Program-made: the position numbers and the translations under genes
The notes under the pieces: generated by a model
Told to the model about the DNA's origin: nothing
What the model saw: the letters and a program-made list of their open reading frames with translations, nothing else
Databases searched by the model: none
Shown here: positions 22,951-33,042 of the stretch, piece by piece
Layout of the letters: each line of letters starts with the position of its first letter
Position numbering within the stretch: position 1 is the first letter of the stretch
Source of the DNA: Endomychus coccineus
Lineage: Eukaryota > Arthropoda > Insecta > Coleoptera > Endomychidae
NCBI GenBank assembly: GCA_958510875.1
Contig: OY294068.1
Span: 83,920,116-83,984,115, forward strand
Length of the DNA stretch: 64,000 nucleotides
Direction of reading: 5' to 3'

Positions 22951-23690
22951 TTATTGTTGGAAGCCATAATCCCTAGCGATGTTTTTCAATTCCAATCGTA
23001 TAATAATTTCTTCTCCACGAAAATTTACCGGTTTCCAATTCTGATCTAAAATATTCAGCGTGATGTTATCGAGGATGTCTTGCTGATGACCGGTAGATAA
23101 ATAAGATTCTTCGGCTCTATATCTATGGAAAACCCAGGTGGTACAAGAGGTGAGAACTCATATATCGTATGAGCTATCTTATTGTTATTATATGCTCCTG
23201 CGTTTAAGTTACACTCCACTCTAATAGTTTGAACTTTGATTATGTTTATAGGTCGATCAGATACGTGTAGTTCACGAGATGTCAATTTCTTTTTGCTGAA
23301 TCCCAACAGTTCGCTTATACTATCTTTAGGAATAAAATTCACTTCAAAATCACTCTTCAGCTCTGTGTGTAGAGTGTTGTTAGATTTTATTGATAATTTC
23401 CGGTCACGCTCTTCTTGCTTCACTCCTATCCCACAAACTGTACTTTGTATGAAATCTTCGATGTCTGTCAACTCGTAGGACCCCGTAGGTATAGTAAATA
23501 CTTTTTCCTCACCCTTCACATCTTCATAATAAAATTTATTAAAACCTTCTTCAATGTTCGGGATGCTATTGTACGTATGCAAACCAACAAGTGCGATAGA
23601 ATAATATGAATGAGGATCTAGTTCTATAGGTGGGTGAAAATCTACAGATAAGCGGGAGCTCTTACCCGTGATAGTGAACGTCTGAGACAT
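22951..23690 (-). pseudogene. Minor-capsid-like (penton-type) protein, frameshifted near its end
   Basis: The chosen start is MSQTFTITGKSSRLSVDF at 23690; an in-frame ATG 24 bp upstream is less likely. The frame has SIALVGLHTYNSIPNIEEGF, then NKFYYED, a FTIPTGSYELTDIEDFIQ block and finally IYEFSPLVPPGFSIDIEP. After a frameshift near 23060 it ends with NWKPVNFRGEEIIIRLELK, stop at 22951. This is the conserved protein that travels with the major capsid gene in insect Polinton-like elements. I infer a single-jelly-roll minor capsid or penton role from context. Total length is about 245 codons. A TATATAAA box lies about 30 bp upstream of the start. Apart from the one shift near its C-terminus it is intact. 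Confidence 0.65.
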
Positions 23691-23716
23691 GATTGATGAA
23701 AACTTCATCAACAATC

Positions 23717-23724
23717 TATTTATA
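23717..23724 (-). promoter_or_regulatory. TATA-like box upstream of the minor-capsid-like gene
   Basis: The minus strand reads TATATAAA about 30 bp before the MSQTF start. Similar boxes precede the ATPase and the 340-aa gene. Confidence 0.5.
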
Positions 23725-24156
23725 TACTAATAAAATGTAATGTTAGTCGACCACAACTGAAGAGTTAGAGAGGAATACCAAACATAACTGGCTACAATTA
23801 CATGAAATATCGTGTAGACGGCAAGCTTTATCGAATGAATTGATACCCTGAATCTCCTCTTCTCAACCGTTCTTCTAATTTTGCACCTGGTATTGATAAC
23901 CAGGAATATGAAGTTCAAACGGGAGCTTGTTTATAAGCGTATTGAGAACAACTTCTCCCACGCACGCATTCATACAGACTGATGAGAATTCAAGATTGCA
24001 CCGTTATTTAACGAGGGGAGGGAGAAAGACCAAAGATCTCAAAATAATTCTTTATTAATTTTCTCAATACAAAAAATGTTAGTATAACCTTAAAAATATT
24101 TTTAAAATATCACAATCTTGGCTCTTGATTCATCGTCTTAGTCGTATTGCATATTC
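23725..24156. other. Intergenic stretch in the capsid cluster
   Basis: A 63-codon minus frame (23918-23727) has no recognisable motif. The rest is AT-rich with several AATAAA-like words, so it may hold the 3' end of the fibre transcript. Confidence 0.4.
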
Positions 24157-24246
24157 CTACCCCTTCCATCTATATCGAAGTCCTTTTATGTATGTTCGAC
24201 GCTGGTAAAAGTTCTTCCTTCTCCGCAAAACTTGTTCTCTACTCAT
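24157..24246 (-). CDS. Candidate 29-aa arginine-rich peptide
   Basis: An ATG at 24246, 17 bases after the fibre-like stop, opens a 29-codon frame starting MSREQVLRRRKNFYQRR. Eleven of its 29 residues are Arg or Lys and four are aromatic. Its size and basicity recall small DNA-condensing core peptides of adenovirus-like virions, but that is inference from composition only. No equivalent is present at the matching place in element 2, where the integrase gene follows directly. It could equally be a chance frame. Confidence 0.3.
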   Translation of the reverse strand: MSREQVLRRRKNFYQRRTYIKGLRYRWKG

Positions 24247-24263
24247 CTTATCAATGTGGAAAT

Positions 24264-24920
24264 CTAGTGTAGAATTGATTTTTTGGGTATATTCTCAGGA
24301 TTTGGAGTTATACGCTTCACAGAGGCCTGCTTTGTTGTTGTTGTGGATGATGAGGGTCTCTTCTTAGAAGGTTCCATAGATGTCATCCGTCGTTCTAACG
24401 CCTCCACTTTACAAGTGATGTTATTTAAACGCATGTTCACACTGTTAAATGTGTTATTGATCTCTTTCAATTCATTTCTGTTTTCCCTCACACTATCACT
24501 GATTGTTTTATACTCTGATTTTATATAGATTCCCATTCCATTATATTTATTCTGAATGTCCATCAGATGTTTATCAATGTTGAGAATAACCTTCTCATTC
24601 GTTAATTTATGTTCATCCAGATCCTTGTTGATATCTTTGATCAAATTATCAACCCTAACATTGAAGGTATCTTTAAGACTGGTTTCCGTTTTCAGATTCA
24701 GTTTGTGTGTTAATTTATCAACATACACTTTATTTGCAACATCTCCATCATCATTCGGTGATTTTACGTTGCACAATCTACGATTTTCCATATCATAACT
24801 TCCATCGCTCGTTAGGAATAATCCTTGTCCGTGAACTTGTTTGAAATTATTATTAAATACATTTGTATCATATGTCCACATGGAAGAGGAGGCTCTGCCA
24901 AACTTATCCATTGAAATCAT
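24264..24920 (-). CDS. Coiled-coil fibre-like structural protein
   Basis: This is a 218-aa intact frame. It opens with MISMDKFGRASSS, has an LCNVKSPNDDGDVANKVYVD block at about residues 48-67, then a long polar helical region (about 70-185) with heptad-like spacing of L, I and V. It ends in a Ser/Thr/Lys-rich tail with KRITPNPENIPKK. The NVKSPNDDGDVANKVYVD motif is of the kind that precedes coiled coils in phage and viral fibre proteins, so I infer a trimeric fibre or spike. Element 2 carries a broken homologue (62616-63291) with the same MSLDKFGR start and KRITPNP tail. Its start overlaps the end of the upstream 340-aa gene by about 17 bp, suggesting they share one transcript. Confidence 0.6.
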   Translation of the reverse strand: MISMDKFGRASSSMWTYDTNVFNNNFKQVHGQGLFLTSDGSYDMENRRLCNVKSPNDDGDVANKVYVDKLTHKLNLKTETSLKDTFNVRVDNLIKDINKDLDEHKLTNEKVILNIDKHLMDIQNKYNGMGIYIKSEYKTISDSVRENRNELKEINNTFNSVNMRLNNITCKVEALERRMTSMEPSKKRPSSSTTTTKQASVKRITPNPENIPKKSILH

Positions 24921-25923
24921 CTTTATAACTGTGATGAATTTGTCTTACACCTGGTTTTTGTTCAATTACCCCTGCCTCTATCAATTCTTCTATTATAGAG
25001 ATTATCTCGTTGTGATGATTATTGTTACCGACATGCGAGGATGCAACAAGAAGTCTCAGTCTATCCACAATTTCGTTAACGTTATCCCAATAAACATATT
25101 CGATAGGTTTCTCGTTATATTCAAGCATACCATTTTTGATATATGCACTTCCAGTGTATGTTTTGGCTCTGGGTCTTTTCATGGAATTAATCAAAGGTTT
25201 CAGTACATGTTTGTATTTTACTGAGTATCTTATTCGATGAGCTGGATCGTTATTACGTCTATGGGCACTAGTCATTTCCATCATTTGACTGTAATTTTTC
25301 CCATCTTCCGCAGTGTAAGTATCAGGTAGAACATCTCTGTAAAATATCAAATTATACAGTCCTGTGGTACCCTTGAACGGAGTACCCTTGATAATTATAT
25401 TACTCTCACTATCAATTTCTATAGGTTGATTACCCATGAACCATTTGTCTAAAGTTGAATTATATTGCAAACCCATTTTATCATCGTATCTCTTGACATC
25501 ATCATCCAATAGGAATCCTTCCAAGTAATACCGTGCTAATGTGGGGTATTGTTGCAGAAACTCCTCTGTAGCCGCTGCATTATCTTTCTTATGTTTTCTG
25601 AATCCTTCACGAATCTGATCGATAGTAGGTTCGAGTGTAAACACATCCTCCTCAGTATCTTGGGGGTTATATACGAATTCTTCACCTTCAGTTACAATAT
25701 TTGGGATTGGTATGTTCTCCATTTGTGTTGCTGTAGAAAAATTTTGTTTGATTATTTCAGCATTTCTCGCAATTTCCTCTAGGGGTTTAGATACATTCCT
25801 GAACATATTATCTAGAATCTCATCATTTTCAGCTTTACCCAATTTCACAGCCATATATTTTTTCCTCACAACGTTTGCTAACTCCCAAATTTTTTTCTTC
25901 AATTGTTGTTTTTCTTTCAGCAT
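24904..25923 (-). CDS. Conserved Polinton-associated protein (about 340 aa)
   Basis: The ATG at 25923 (MLKEKQQLKKKIWELANVV) is the plausible start; a longer frame to 25944 would need GTG. The N-terminal 100 residues are helical and acidic. Next comes a GLQYNSTLDKWFMGNQPIEI segment, GTPFKGTTGLYNLIFY, then a C-terminal block with PIEYVYWDNVNEIVDRL and HVGNNNHHNEIISIIEEL. I know this arrangement from many insect Polinton-like loci but not its function. A virion or packaging role is inferred from its place between ATPase and fibre genes. Element 2 has a frameshifted homologue at 63326-64000. The frame is intact. A TATATATA box lies about 55 bp upstream. Confidence 0.6.
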   Translation of the reverse strand: MLKEKQQLKKKIWELANVVRKKYMAVKLGKAENDEILDNMFRNVSKPLEEIARNAEIIKQNFSTATQMENIPIPNIVTEGEEFVYNPQDTEEDVFTLEPTIDQIREGFRKHKKDNAAATEEFLQQYPTLARYYLEGFLLDDDVKRYDDKMGLQYNSTLDKWFMGNQPIEIDSESNIIIKGTPFKGTTGLYNLIFYRDVLPDTYTAEDGKNYSQMMEMTSAHRRNNDPAHRIRYSVKYKHVLKPLINSMKRPRAKTYTGSAYIKNGMLEYNEKPIEYVYWDNVNEIVDRLRLLVASSHVGNNNHHNEIISIIEELIEAGVIEQKPGVRQIHHSYKDDFNG

Positions 25924-25974
25924 GTTGCTCACACCCACGTCCACGCTGAGTGGGTTGTCTATTTCAAATGAAGG

Positions 25975-25982
25975 TATATATA
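25975..25982 (-). promoter_or_regulatory. TATA-like box upstream of the 340-aa gene
   Basis: TATATATA lies about 55 bp before the ATG at 25923, just below the ATPase stop at 25987. Confidence 0.45.
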
Positions 25983-25986
25983 CATG

Positions 25987-26712
25987 TTAGATGTATATAT
26001 AACTATCAAACCCTTTGCGATAACGTCCTTTGTTCATATCACAGTCTTTGTTTATCATAAGGAATCCATATTTATCTTTCCAACATACGCTACATATCTC
26101 TTTGAATTTCTCGAGTGACATGTCGATACTTACATGATCGGTAAATATATGTTTCGAATTGAGTTCATCCTGTTTGAAAATAATCAAGCAATTGGCATTG
26201 TCGCGCAATCCATGTTTTGGACATTTAGCAAAAGACTGACAAAGATAGAAACTATCAATTGAGTTGTGTCTCCCTCTTGAAAAATAAGCACGAATTTTCT
26301 GCTGTTTCTCAAACATCACGTCATCGAATATTATTATCGAATTAGGCCTCGCTTCTGTGGGGTCTATGACCTCATCACTTTCGGTACAAGGAAAATATCC
26401 AAGCCCCTCAATTTTCTTCAATGTCTCCTTTAGTAACTGGTATTTTGGTTGGTGTAAAGACTTTGAATATATGTACACGTTTTCAAATTTCAGACCGTTA
26501 GCATCTAACAATAGAGATAACATCACATTTGTTTTCCCACAATTACTTGGACCACAGATTATTGTTCGTAGAGTATTAGGCAGCAAAGAGCTGTGACGTT
26601 GTGGTTGTTCAACATTCTCATTGCTTGACCCTAAGTTCATAATACTCAACCAGTCTTTTTGCTTAACAATCTTCATCATGCCTGAAGGCGTATCGAAATC
26701 ATACTGAAACAT
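25987..26712 (-). CDS. A32-type DNA packaging ATPase
   Basis: An intact 241-aa frame from an ATG at 26712. Walker A is GPSNCGKT at residues 54-61 and Walker B is SIIIFDDV at 125-132, with the paired acidic residues D130-D131. It is followed by the SRGRHNSIDSFYLCQSF segment (about 145-161) that supplies the sensor/arginine region in the A32/FtsK-HerA-like clade. In Polintons and related viruses this enzyme drives genome translocation into the capsid. Its length is normal for the Polinton family. It is the first gene of the minus-strand capsid cluster, preceded by a TATATAAA box 18 bp before the ATG and then by the CACGTG array. It is the best-preserved gene of the element, so loss of function is recent or selection lasted longest here. 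Confidence 0.85.
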   Translation of the reverse strand: MFQYDFDTPSGMMKIVKQKDWLSIMNLGSSNENVEQPQRHSSLLPNTLRTIICGPSNCGKTNVMLSLLLDANGLKFENVYIYSKSLHQPKYQLLKETLKKIEGLGYFPCTESDEVIDPTEARPNSIIIFDDVMFEKQQKIRAYFSRGRHNSIDSFYLCQSFAKCPKHGLRDNANCLIIFKQDELNSKHIFTDHVSIDMSLEKFKEICSVCWKDKYGFLMINKDCDMNKGRYRKGFDSYIYI

Positions 26713-26729
26713 ATGTTAGTAAGCATTTG

Positions 26730-26737
26730 TTTATATA
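26730..26737 (-). promoter_or_regulatory. TATA-like box upstream of the ATPase gene
   Basis: The minus strand has TATATAAA about 18-25 bp before the ATG at 26712, between the gene and the CACGTG array. Confidence 0.5.
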
Positions 26738-26829
26738 CTAGTTGATGATGTTATATTGTGTATGTCTGATCACGCGAATAGTTATTTCTACGCTTCTGTC
26801 AAAATTAGGTATCAAATACATGTTAAATA

Positions 26830-27645
26830 GGTCTGAATGTTGAATCACGTGTCTGAATACTGAATCACGTGTCTGAAACACGTGTCTGAATGCTGAAACA
26901 CGTGTCTGAATGTTGAAACACGTGTCTGAAACACGTGTCTGAATGCTGAAACACGTGTCTGAATGCTGAAACACGTGTCTGAATGTTGAAACACGTGTCT
27001 GAATACTGAATCACGTGTCTGAAACACGTGTCTGAATTCTGAAACACGTGTCTGAAACACGTTACTGGATGCTGAAACACGTGTCTGAATGCTGAAACAC
27101 GTGTCTGAATGTTGAAACACGTGTCTGAATGCTGAATCACGTGTCTGAAACACGTGTCTGAATGCTGAAACACGTGTCTGAATGTTGAAACACGTGTCTG
27201 AATGATGAAACACGTGTCTGAATGCTGAAACACGTGTCTGAATGTTGAAACACGTGTCTGAAACACGTGTCTGAATGCTGAAACACGTGTCTGAATGCTG
27301 AAACACGTGTCTGAATGCTGAAACACGTGTCTGAATGCTGAAACACGTGTCTGAATGCTGAAACACGTGTCTGAATGTTGAAACACGTGTCTGAAACACG
27401 TGTCTGAATACTGAAACACGTGTCTGAATGTTGAAACACGTGTCTGAATGCTGAAACACGTGTCTGAAACACGTGTCTGAATGCTGAAACACGTGTCTGA
27501 ATGTTGAAACAAGTGCCTGAAACACGTGTCTGAATGCTGAAACACGTGCCTGAAACACGTGTCTGAATGCTGAAACACGTGTCTGAATGTTGAAACACGT
27601 GTCTGAATGTTGAAACACGTGTCTAAATGTTGAATCACGTGTTGA
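26830..27645. repeat. Tandem array of CACGTG palindromes
   Basis: The array is built from two interleaved unit lengths: a 20-bp unit (TGAATGCTGAAACACGTGTC) and a 13-bp unit (TGAAACACGTGTC). I count about 42 CACGTG hexamers, most inside the 8-bp palindrome ACACGTGT. Variants include TCACGTGT and a few degraded units (for example near 27060 and 27510). Long minus-strand open frames across it (up to 277 codons in two frames) come from the lack of stops in the unit and are not credible proteins. The array lies directly upstream of the ATPase gene. It could be a transcription-factor (E-box) cluster or a replication/segregation site. Confidence 0.95.
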
Positions 27646-28455
27646 ATCATGCGATAAAATATGTGCATGAATGTATTACAATCATTATGATTATTCACAT
27701 TTTATTCCTCATCAGCTTATCATAGTTTAGTTACATGATTAGTGATCGATTGATGTTTCATTTACATTCAGATATATTTGCAATATTATTATTATTATCG
27801 ATATACACTTGTCGTTCTATTTATTAGGATATATTTTATATTTCCCGATTAATATTTGAGTATAACATTTAGCTATAAGAATAATAATTATTGTAAGCAT
27901 AATTAGTGATTGATTGATGTTTCATTTACATTTAGATGTAGCTGCAATATTATTATTGATATCTATTCACATGTAGTTACAATATATTCATTTCTCATTA
28001 TTAGAATCTAATAGGAATTTATTTTTCCCTCGATTAGTTTGAATATAAGCACATTCAACACTTAGTTATTGGAATACTATTCATTGGAACTGTTGTGTTG
28101 AAGAATGATAAATTTTCGATAATGAAATGATTATGTAAACCCGTGAAAAAAAAAATGTGTTTATCATTATAACTTTTACGCGACTGTTTGTCTACATGTT
28201 TTTAACTAGTATATATATACATATAAACGCTTTAACGTATGGAGTTAATAAAAGTTGTGCTCGTGAAGGAAGATAGTATAGATTGCTAATGGAGATATTT
28301 ATATAATTATTATTGGTATTTTATTCCTCATCAGCCTATCATAGTTCGTAAACGATGATGACGTCACAAACTGTTGAAGCACGTGCTAAACAAGCGTCTG
28401 AATGTTGATAAAGATCGCTTATGAAGATATTATAGCTCTACTCAATGTTCAGACT
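27646..28455. other. Non-coding part of element 1 with degenerate repeats
   Basis: AT-rich with no gene. A segment containing ATTCCTCATCAGC(T/C)TATCATAG occurs near 27705 and 28325, with a third, weaker copy on the far side of the LINE near 32825. A CACGTG plus CGTCTGAATGTTGA remnant at about 28380 echoes the palindrome array. Confidence 0.6.
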
Positions 28456-28820
28456 TTTAATAATAATAATAATAATAATAATATAATAATAATAATATAA
28501 TAATAATCTTTGTTTTCCAACAGAATACATCCAATTACAGGAAAATACATAATAATAATAATATAAATGGAAATGCAATACATAATGCAAACTTATACAG
28601 ATTGTAAACTGTATATATTGAGATAAATGAAAATATATGAACAGTGATTATAAATTATAACCATATAAACATAATATAATAATTACAATTAATAGTAATC
28701 ATTAGTAACAATAGTAATTATGACCACAATTACAATGCAATTACCGTAATTATAGATAATAGGTAATAAACTATCAATAATGTCTAAAACTATACGAAAT
28801 TAGGTAATTTATCAAATAAA

Positions 28821-31579
28821 TCATTTTGAATCTTTTGGTACTTTCGATATAATATCAGATAGCGAATCAAAGTTGATATCACACGTTTTTGAAATTTTAT
28901 TAAAATTACTACACATTACATTGAGAGGAGACTTGAAGAGCAAATTAGTACGTGCAAATGGGGTATAGAAGGTTGAACTGATTCTAGTAGAACCGATCGG
29001 AATATGGAAATTGATATTCGATAGGAGATATGGGCAGTCAATAGAACCATGCATTACGTGATATAAAAATGCAATGGATATAGTTACTCTTCTGTAAGAT
29101 AATTCTTGCAGAGCACTATTTTGTAGTAAAAAGTTGTGATCAAAACCACGAGGTGGATAAGTGCCTGTATGTCTGAAAACAACTTATTTTGAGAATCTAC
29201 GCTGGACAGATTCAACCCGCAATATTTGCTGCATATATATAGGATACCAAATTATTGTGCAATATTCTAATTTCGATCTAGTGAAAGTTGTGTATAAAGA
29301 TTTCCACGTGGTTGAGCTATTGAATTGTCTACAGTTTCTAATGATAAAACCTAATGTTCTAGTTGCAGAGGAGACGAGTTTGGTAATATGATTAATAAAT
29401 AGGAGTTTCGAATCGAAAAATATACCAAGATCTTTTACTAAGTCCGTACGAGTTAGAGGGTTGTCCAAAATCGTATAATTAAATTTAATCCACTTAATTT
29501 TACGTGTGTAGGTTATTATATTGCATTTATTAACGTTGAGGTTTAATCTATTTGTTTCACACCATTCGCTAATGCGATTCAGTTCAATTTGTAACAAGTA
29601 GCAATCATGGACTGATATAATAAGCATGTAAATCTTCATGTCATCGGCAAATAAAAGGTGGGGGCAATTGATTGTTAAAGCAAGATCATTTATGAATAGC
29701 AAGAATAAGAGAGGACCAAAATTAGATCCTTGGGGAACCCCGGATTTGGAGACAAAATAATTGGAATGAAAGTTATTGATATCTACAAATTGCATTCTAC
29801 CGATAAGGTATGAATCAAAAAAATTCACCAGATCATCACTAAATCCGAACCTCTTCAAAGTTTGTAATAGGAGGTAGTGATCGATACGATCAAAGGCTTT
29901 AGTAAAGTCAGTATTAATGCAATCAACTTGGCCACCTTTATCAACAATATTAGAAGTAAATTGGGAAAAACAGGCTAAGTTCGTAACAGTTGATCTGTTT
30001 TTCATAAATCCATGTTGATTTGGTGATATTTCATTTCGAACTAAAGGATAAATATGGTTGTAGAGGACAATTTCAAAAGTTTCAGCAAAGTTGTTCAAAA
30101 TAGAAATCGGTCTGTAGTTTCGAATATCTGACGAAGTACCGGATTTGAGAACCGGGCAGATTCGACAGGTTTTCCAAATCAAAGGGAAATTTTGGGTTTT
30201 TAAGGATAAAGTAAATATGAAGCACAGTGGCGTAGCCAGAGCGCTAGCACAGTCCTTTAGTAGAAAAGAAGGAATGCCACCAGTTCCTGCGGTGAATTTG
30301 TTTTTCAGTTTTTTTGTTGCTTTTATAACATCGTCTTCAGAGATTTTCGGAATAAGTACAAAATTGTTACTTGTATGATGATTGGCGTTATTAACAGGCA
30401 CAGAATTTACATAAACGCTAGAAAAGTAATTGGCAAACGCATTAACTATGGACCGAGGTGTGTCATAGGAAATATTATCGTTATGCATAACATCTGGAAT
30501 TCTGGACTGACCTTTTTAGATTGGACGAACGACCAAAATTTCTTAGGATTAGTTGAGATATCATTTTCAAGATCTGCGATATATTTTGTGTACGATTCAC
30601 CAATCAGTCTTTTCACACGACTACGTAGATCACGGAATTTTGATAGGTATCTTTCAGATCTGAATTTTTTTTATGAAGCCTATGCGCGTTGTTTTTGGTG
30701 CGTAATACGCTAATAATTTCGTTTGAGAACCAGACAGGATAACTACTCTTCCTTATTATTTTAATAGGTACACATTGATCGAAAATACTGTTAAGAATGC
30801 AGTAGAAAATATTACATGCTTGATCAACATTAAGAGATGGGAGACCAATCAGTATCAAGAATTAGTTGATATAACACTGGGAAATTGGCCTTACGGAAAT
30901 TATAAGAATTATGTAACGTATTATGTTGAAAACGATTAGTTTTAATTTTTGGAATGTCTACAAGAATGTGAAGGGCTGGGTGATGTTCATCTTCTGTAAC
31001 GAAAGGTACCTCATCATGTAAAACTTCACACTTCAAGTTTGATAGCACCAGGTCGAGGAGGCGACCCTCACTATTTAGTGTTTTATTGAATTGAGTTAAA
31101 TTTAAGAATGATATGAAGGTATTCATCAAATTGGATTTCGCATCGTCTACATTGTATACAAATTTTGTAATATTAAAATCTCCGAGTATCAATATATGTT
31201 CATTATGGATATCATGCATTAGTGACATATTATCTAGAAATAATTCGAAACTATCTACAGGTACATTACCACTAGAAAAATATACTAAGAAAACATACAA
31301 TGATTTTTTATCCTCTAATGATACCTTACATCCTATTACATCAATAAACGGAGAAATGTTAGTTGAGCTAGAAACATCAATAGCGTTTACAGTGAAAACA
31401 TTTTTAACACCAAGTACAACACCACCACCTTTTTTTACACCAGCGGATATAAGATTTCTATCATTACGAAACACAGTATAGGTTTCACTAATAATTTCGT
31501 TGTTATTCACATTTTCTTGTAACCAGGTTTCAGTAATGCCTATTATGTCGTATGATGCACAAGAAGTCAAGACTAGCAT
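28821..31579 (-). pseudogene. LINE ORF2: endonuclease and reverse transcriptase, frameshifted
   Basis: The AP-type endonuclease (31579-30830) shows IIGITETWL, the LILGDFNIT block and LLDLVLSNL; the final SDH motif reads EDEHHPAL. RT follows (30488-29184) with LKNKFTAGTGGIPSFLLK, a GFMKNRSTVTNL block, TDFTKAFDRIDHYLL and LLFADDMKIYM as the catalytic site. The C-terminal domain has the usual LEYCTIIWYP and VESVQRRFSK, then a shifted tail to 28821. Together these enzymes nick the target and copy the element RNA. At least three frame breaks (near 30850, 30600 and 29180) disable it, though each domain is well preserved, so the insertion is fairly young. Confidence 0.85.
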
Positions 31580-31626
31580 TTTATTGACTTTGGTGTTCAG
31601 GCCTCATACGTTTTGATAGTAGCAGC

Positions 31627-32386
31627 TTAAGGTGGTAAGGTTAGGTTTATTTGAGCAATTGGATATATTATTTCGTTTAAAGAGATGATTTTGGGTACAT
31701 TATTGAAGTATTTGATTCTGAGATTAGTTTCACCTTCATTTAAACGTTTATTTAATTGATCTTTTAGTGCGCGGTAATATACCATTTGCCTCGGGGTTTT
31801 ATCAGAATTGATTCTAATTGTTTTGAATTCAGCACATTTTTTTAGGTTAGTGTTGCTACGAACAAGATTTATTGCCAACACTTTATCATGCGGTATAATT
31901 TTAAGAGGTCGTGGATGGTCTTTTAATTTTTCAGAGTCGTACCGTCCAAGGCGAAAAGTTTTAACATTCGATAGATCTAGTGTTGAATTAGGCAAAATTG
32001 TCTGAATAATTTCGGTGACTTGATGCTTGTTCCGTTGATCCGAAAACAATAGCATTTTTACTGCGTATTTCACGTTCTTCAATTTCTTGTACGACTTCTT
32101 CAAATGAAAAGGATGGGGATGCAGTTGAATTCTGAGTAATAGTGTTCTGTAGGTTCAATATTTGGTTCTGTAGTTTAGCAACAATTGCCTTTAGTGAGTT
32201 CAGATCATTGCTCATTTCAGTACATTGTGCAAAAGTCCAAGTGAGAGATTTCTTTTGCGAGTTTATTACCCTTACTTCGGAAGTAGTAAGATCAGCACAA
32301 GTAGATTTTAATATGTTGTTACATATACAACAGTGAACCATTAGATGTAAATCACCGGTTTTCGAACACCAATGGCAGGAAGGCAT
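31627..32386 (-). pseudogene. LINE ORF1: PHD-like zinc finger plus coiled coil, frameshifted
   Basis: The first part, from the ATG at 32386, has a Cys/His finger (CHWCSKTG ... HCCICNNILKSTCADLTTSE) as in CR1-clade ORF1 proteins, then a leucine-rich coiled coil (LKAIVAKLQNQILNLQ). After a shift near 32040, 32103-31627 gives the C-terminal RNA-binding part (TFRLGRYDSEKLKDHPRPLK, then INSDKTPRQMVYYRALKDQL). ORF1 proteins coat the element RNA. Confidence 0.75.
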
Positions 32387-32747
32387 GTTCAGATTAAATA
32401 TGTAATGATATATTTCACTAAATCACTCTGGATACGGTCCTAATAATCTTGATTGTAAGTGAAAAACAAACAGTTGCCTAAATAAAAACGTTATAAGAAG
32501 CAACAGATGTTTATGCGAAGATATCGCTGCTGTTCACTTTACTACATAGCAGTAATTAAATACAAAACTAAATTGCTTCAGTTAAATATTAATTACATAA
32601 AATTGCATGTATAAAACTCACATGAAGTAGATATTGAGTACGATAATGCACTGTACAAATTTTCGGAAAAAATACACTAATATTATACTATATATTTACA
32701 CTTTTTCGAGAGAGCGAGTCTTCGCCTGACTTCGACTATATCTTTTA

Positions 32748-33042
32748 TGAAGCATGTGTTTGAATGTCATATAGATTAGCGCTTATGAAGATATTCATAT
32801 GATTATTATTATTATCCTCATCTATTCCTCATTCAACCATCATAGTTCTACCTCTTGGGTGGCTAGGAAACGAGCTCGATCTCTATAAAACTCCCCCGTA
32901 TATATGTTTCCATTGGAATTGGTTGAATTTCATAAGAAGCTAACTATCCGTCTGTCTGTCTGTTCCTACGAAGAAATGTGTGTCGATGAAAATGTTTTAT
33001 TATTAGTATATTTTTGCATGCTGAAAAAATTATATTAGCACA
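32748..33042. other. Non-coding tail of element 1 before the right TIR
   Basis: No gene. It contains the third copy of the degenerate AGATATT ... CTATTCCTCAT segment and a degraded CATGTG unit. Confidence 0.5.

Larger units (their letters stand above)
28460..32741 (-). mobile_element. CR1-like LINE inserted in element 1
   Basis: A nearly full-length non-LTR retrotransposon. On the minus strand a 5' region starts near 32741 (GTCGAAGTCAGGCGAAGAC), then come ORF1 (32386-31627), ORF2 (31579-28821) and a 3' tail of ATT/AAT repeats at 28460-28510. The hexamer CTTTTA occurs at both borders (28454-28459 and 32742-32747) and may be the target duplication. The insertion splits degenerate repeats of the host element, so it came after the Polinton-like element. 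Confidence 0.8.

Noticed and set aside
26830..27645. CRISPR-like array
   Set aside because: Units are 13 and 20 bp with no unique spacers, in a eukaryotic context.
26845..27698. Open frames of up to 277 codons across the palindrome array
   Set aside because: They exist in more than one frame because the repeat unit has no stop; the product would be a repetitive FQHSDTC-type string with no other support.
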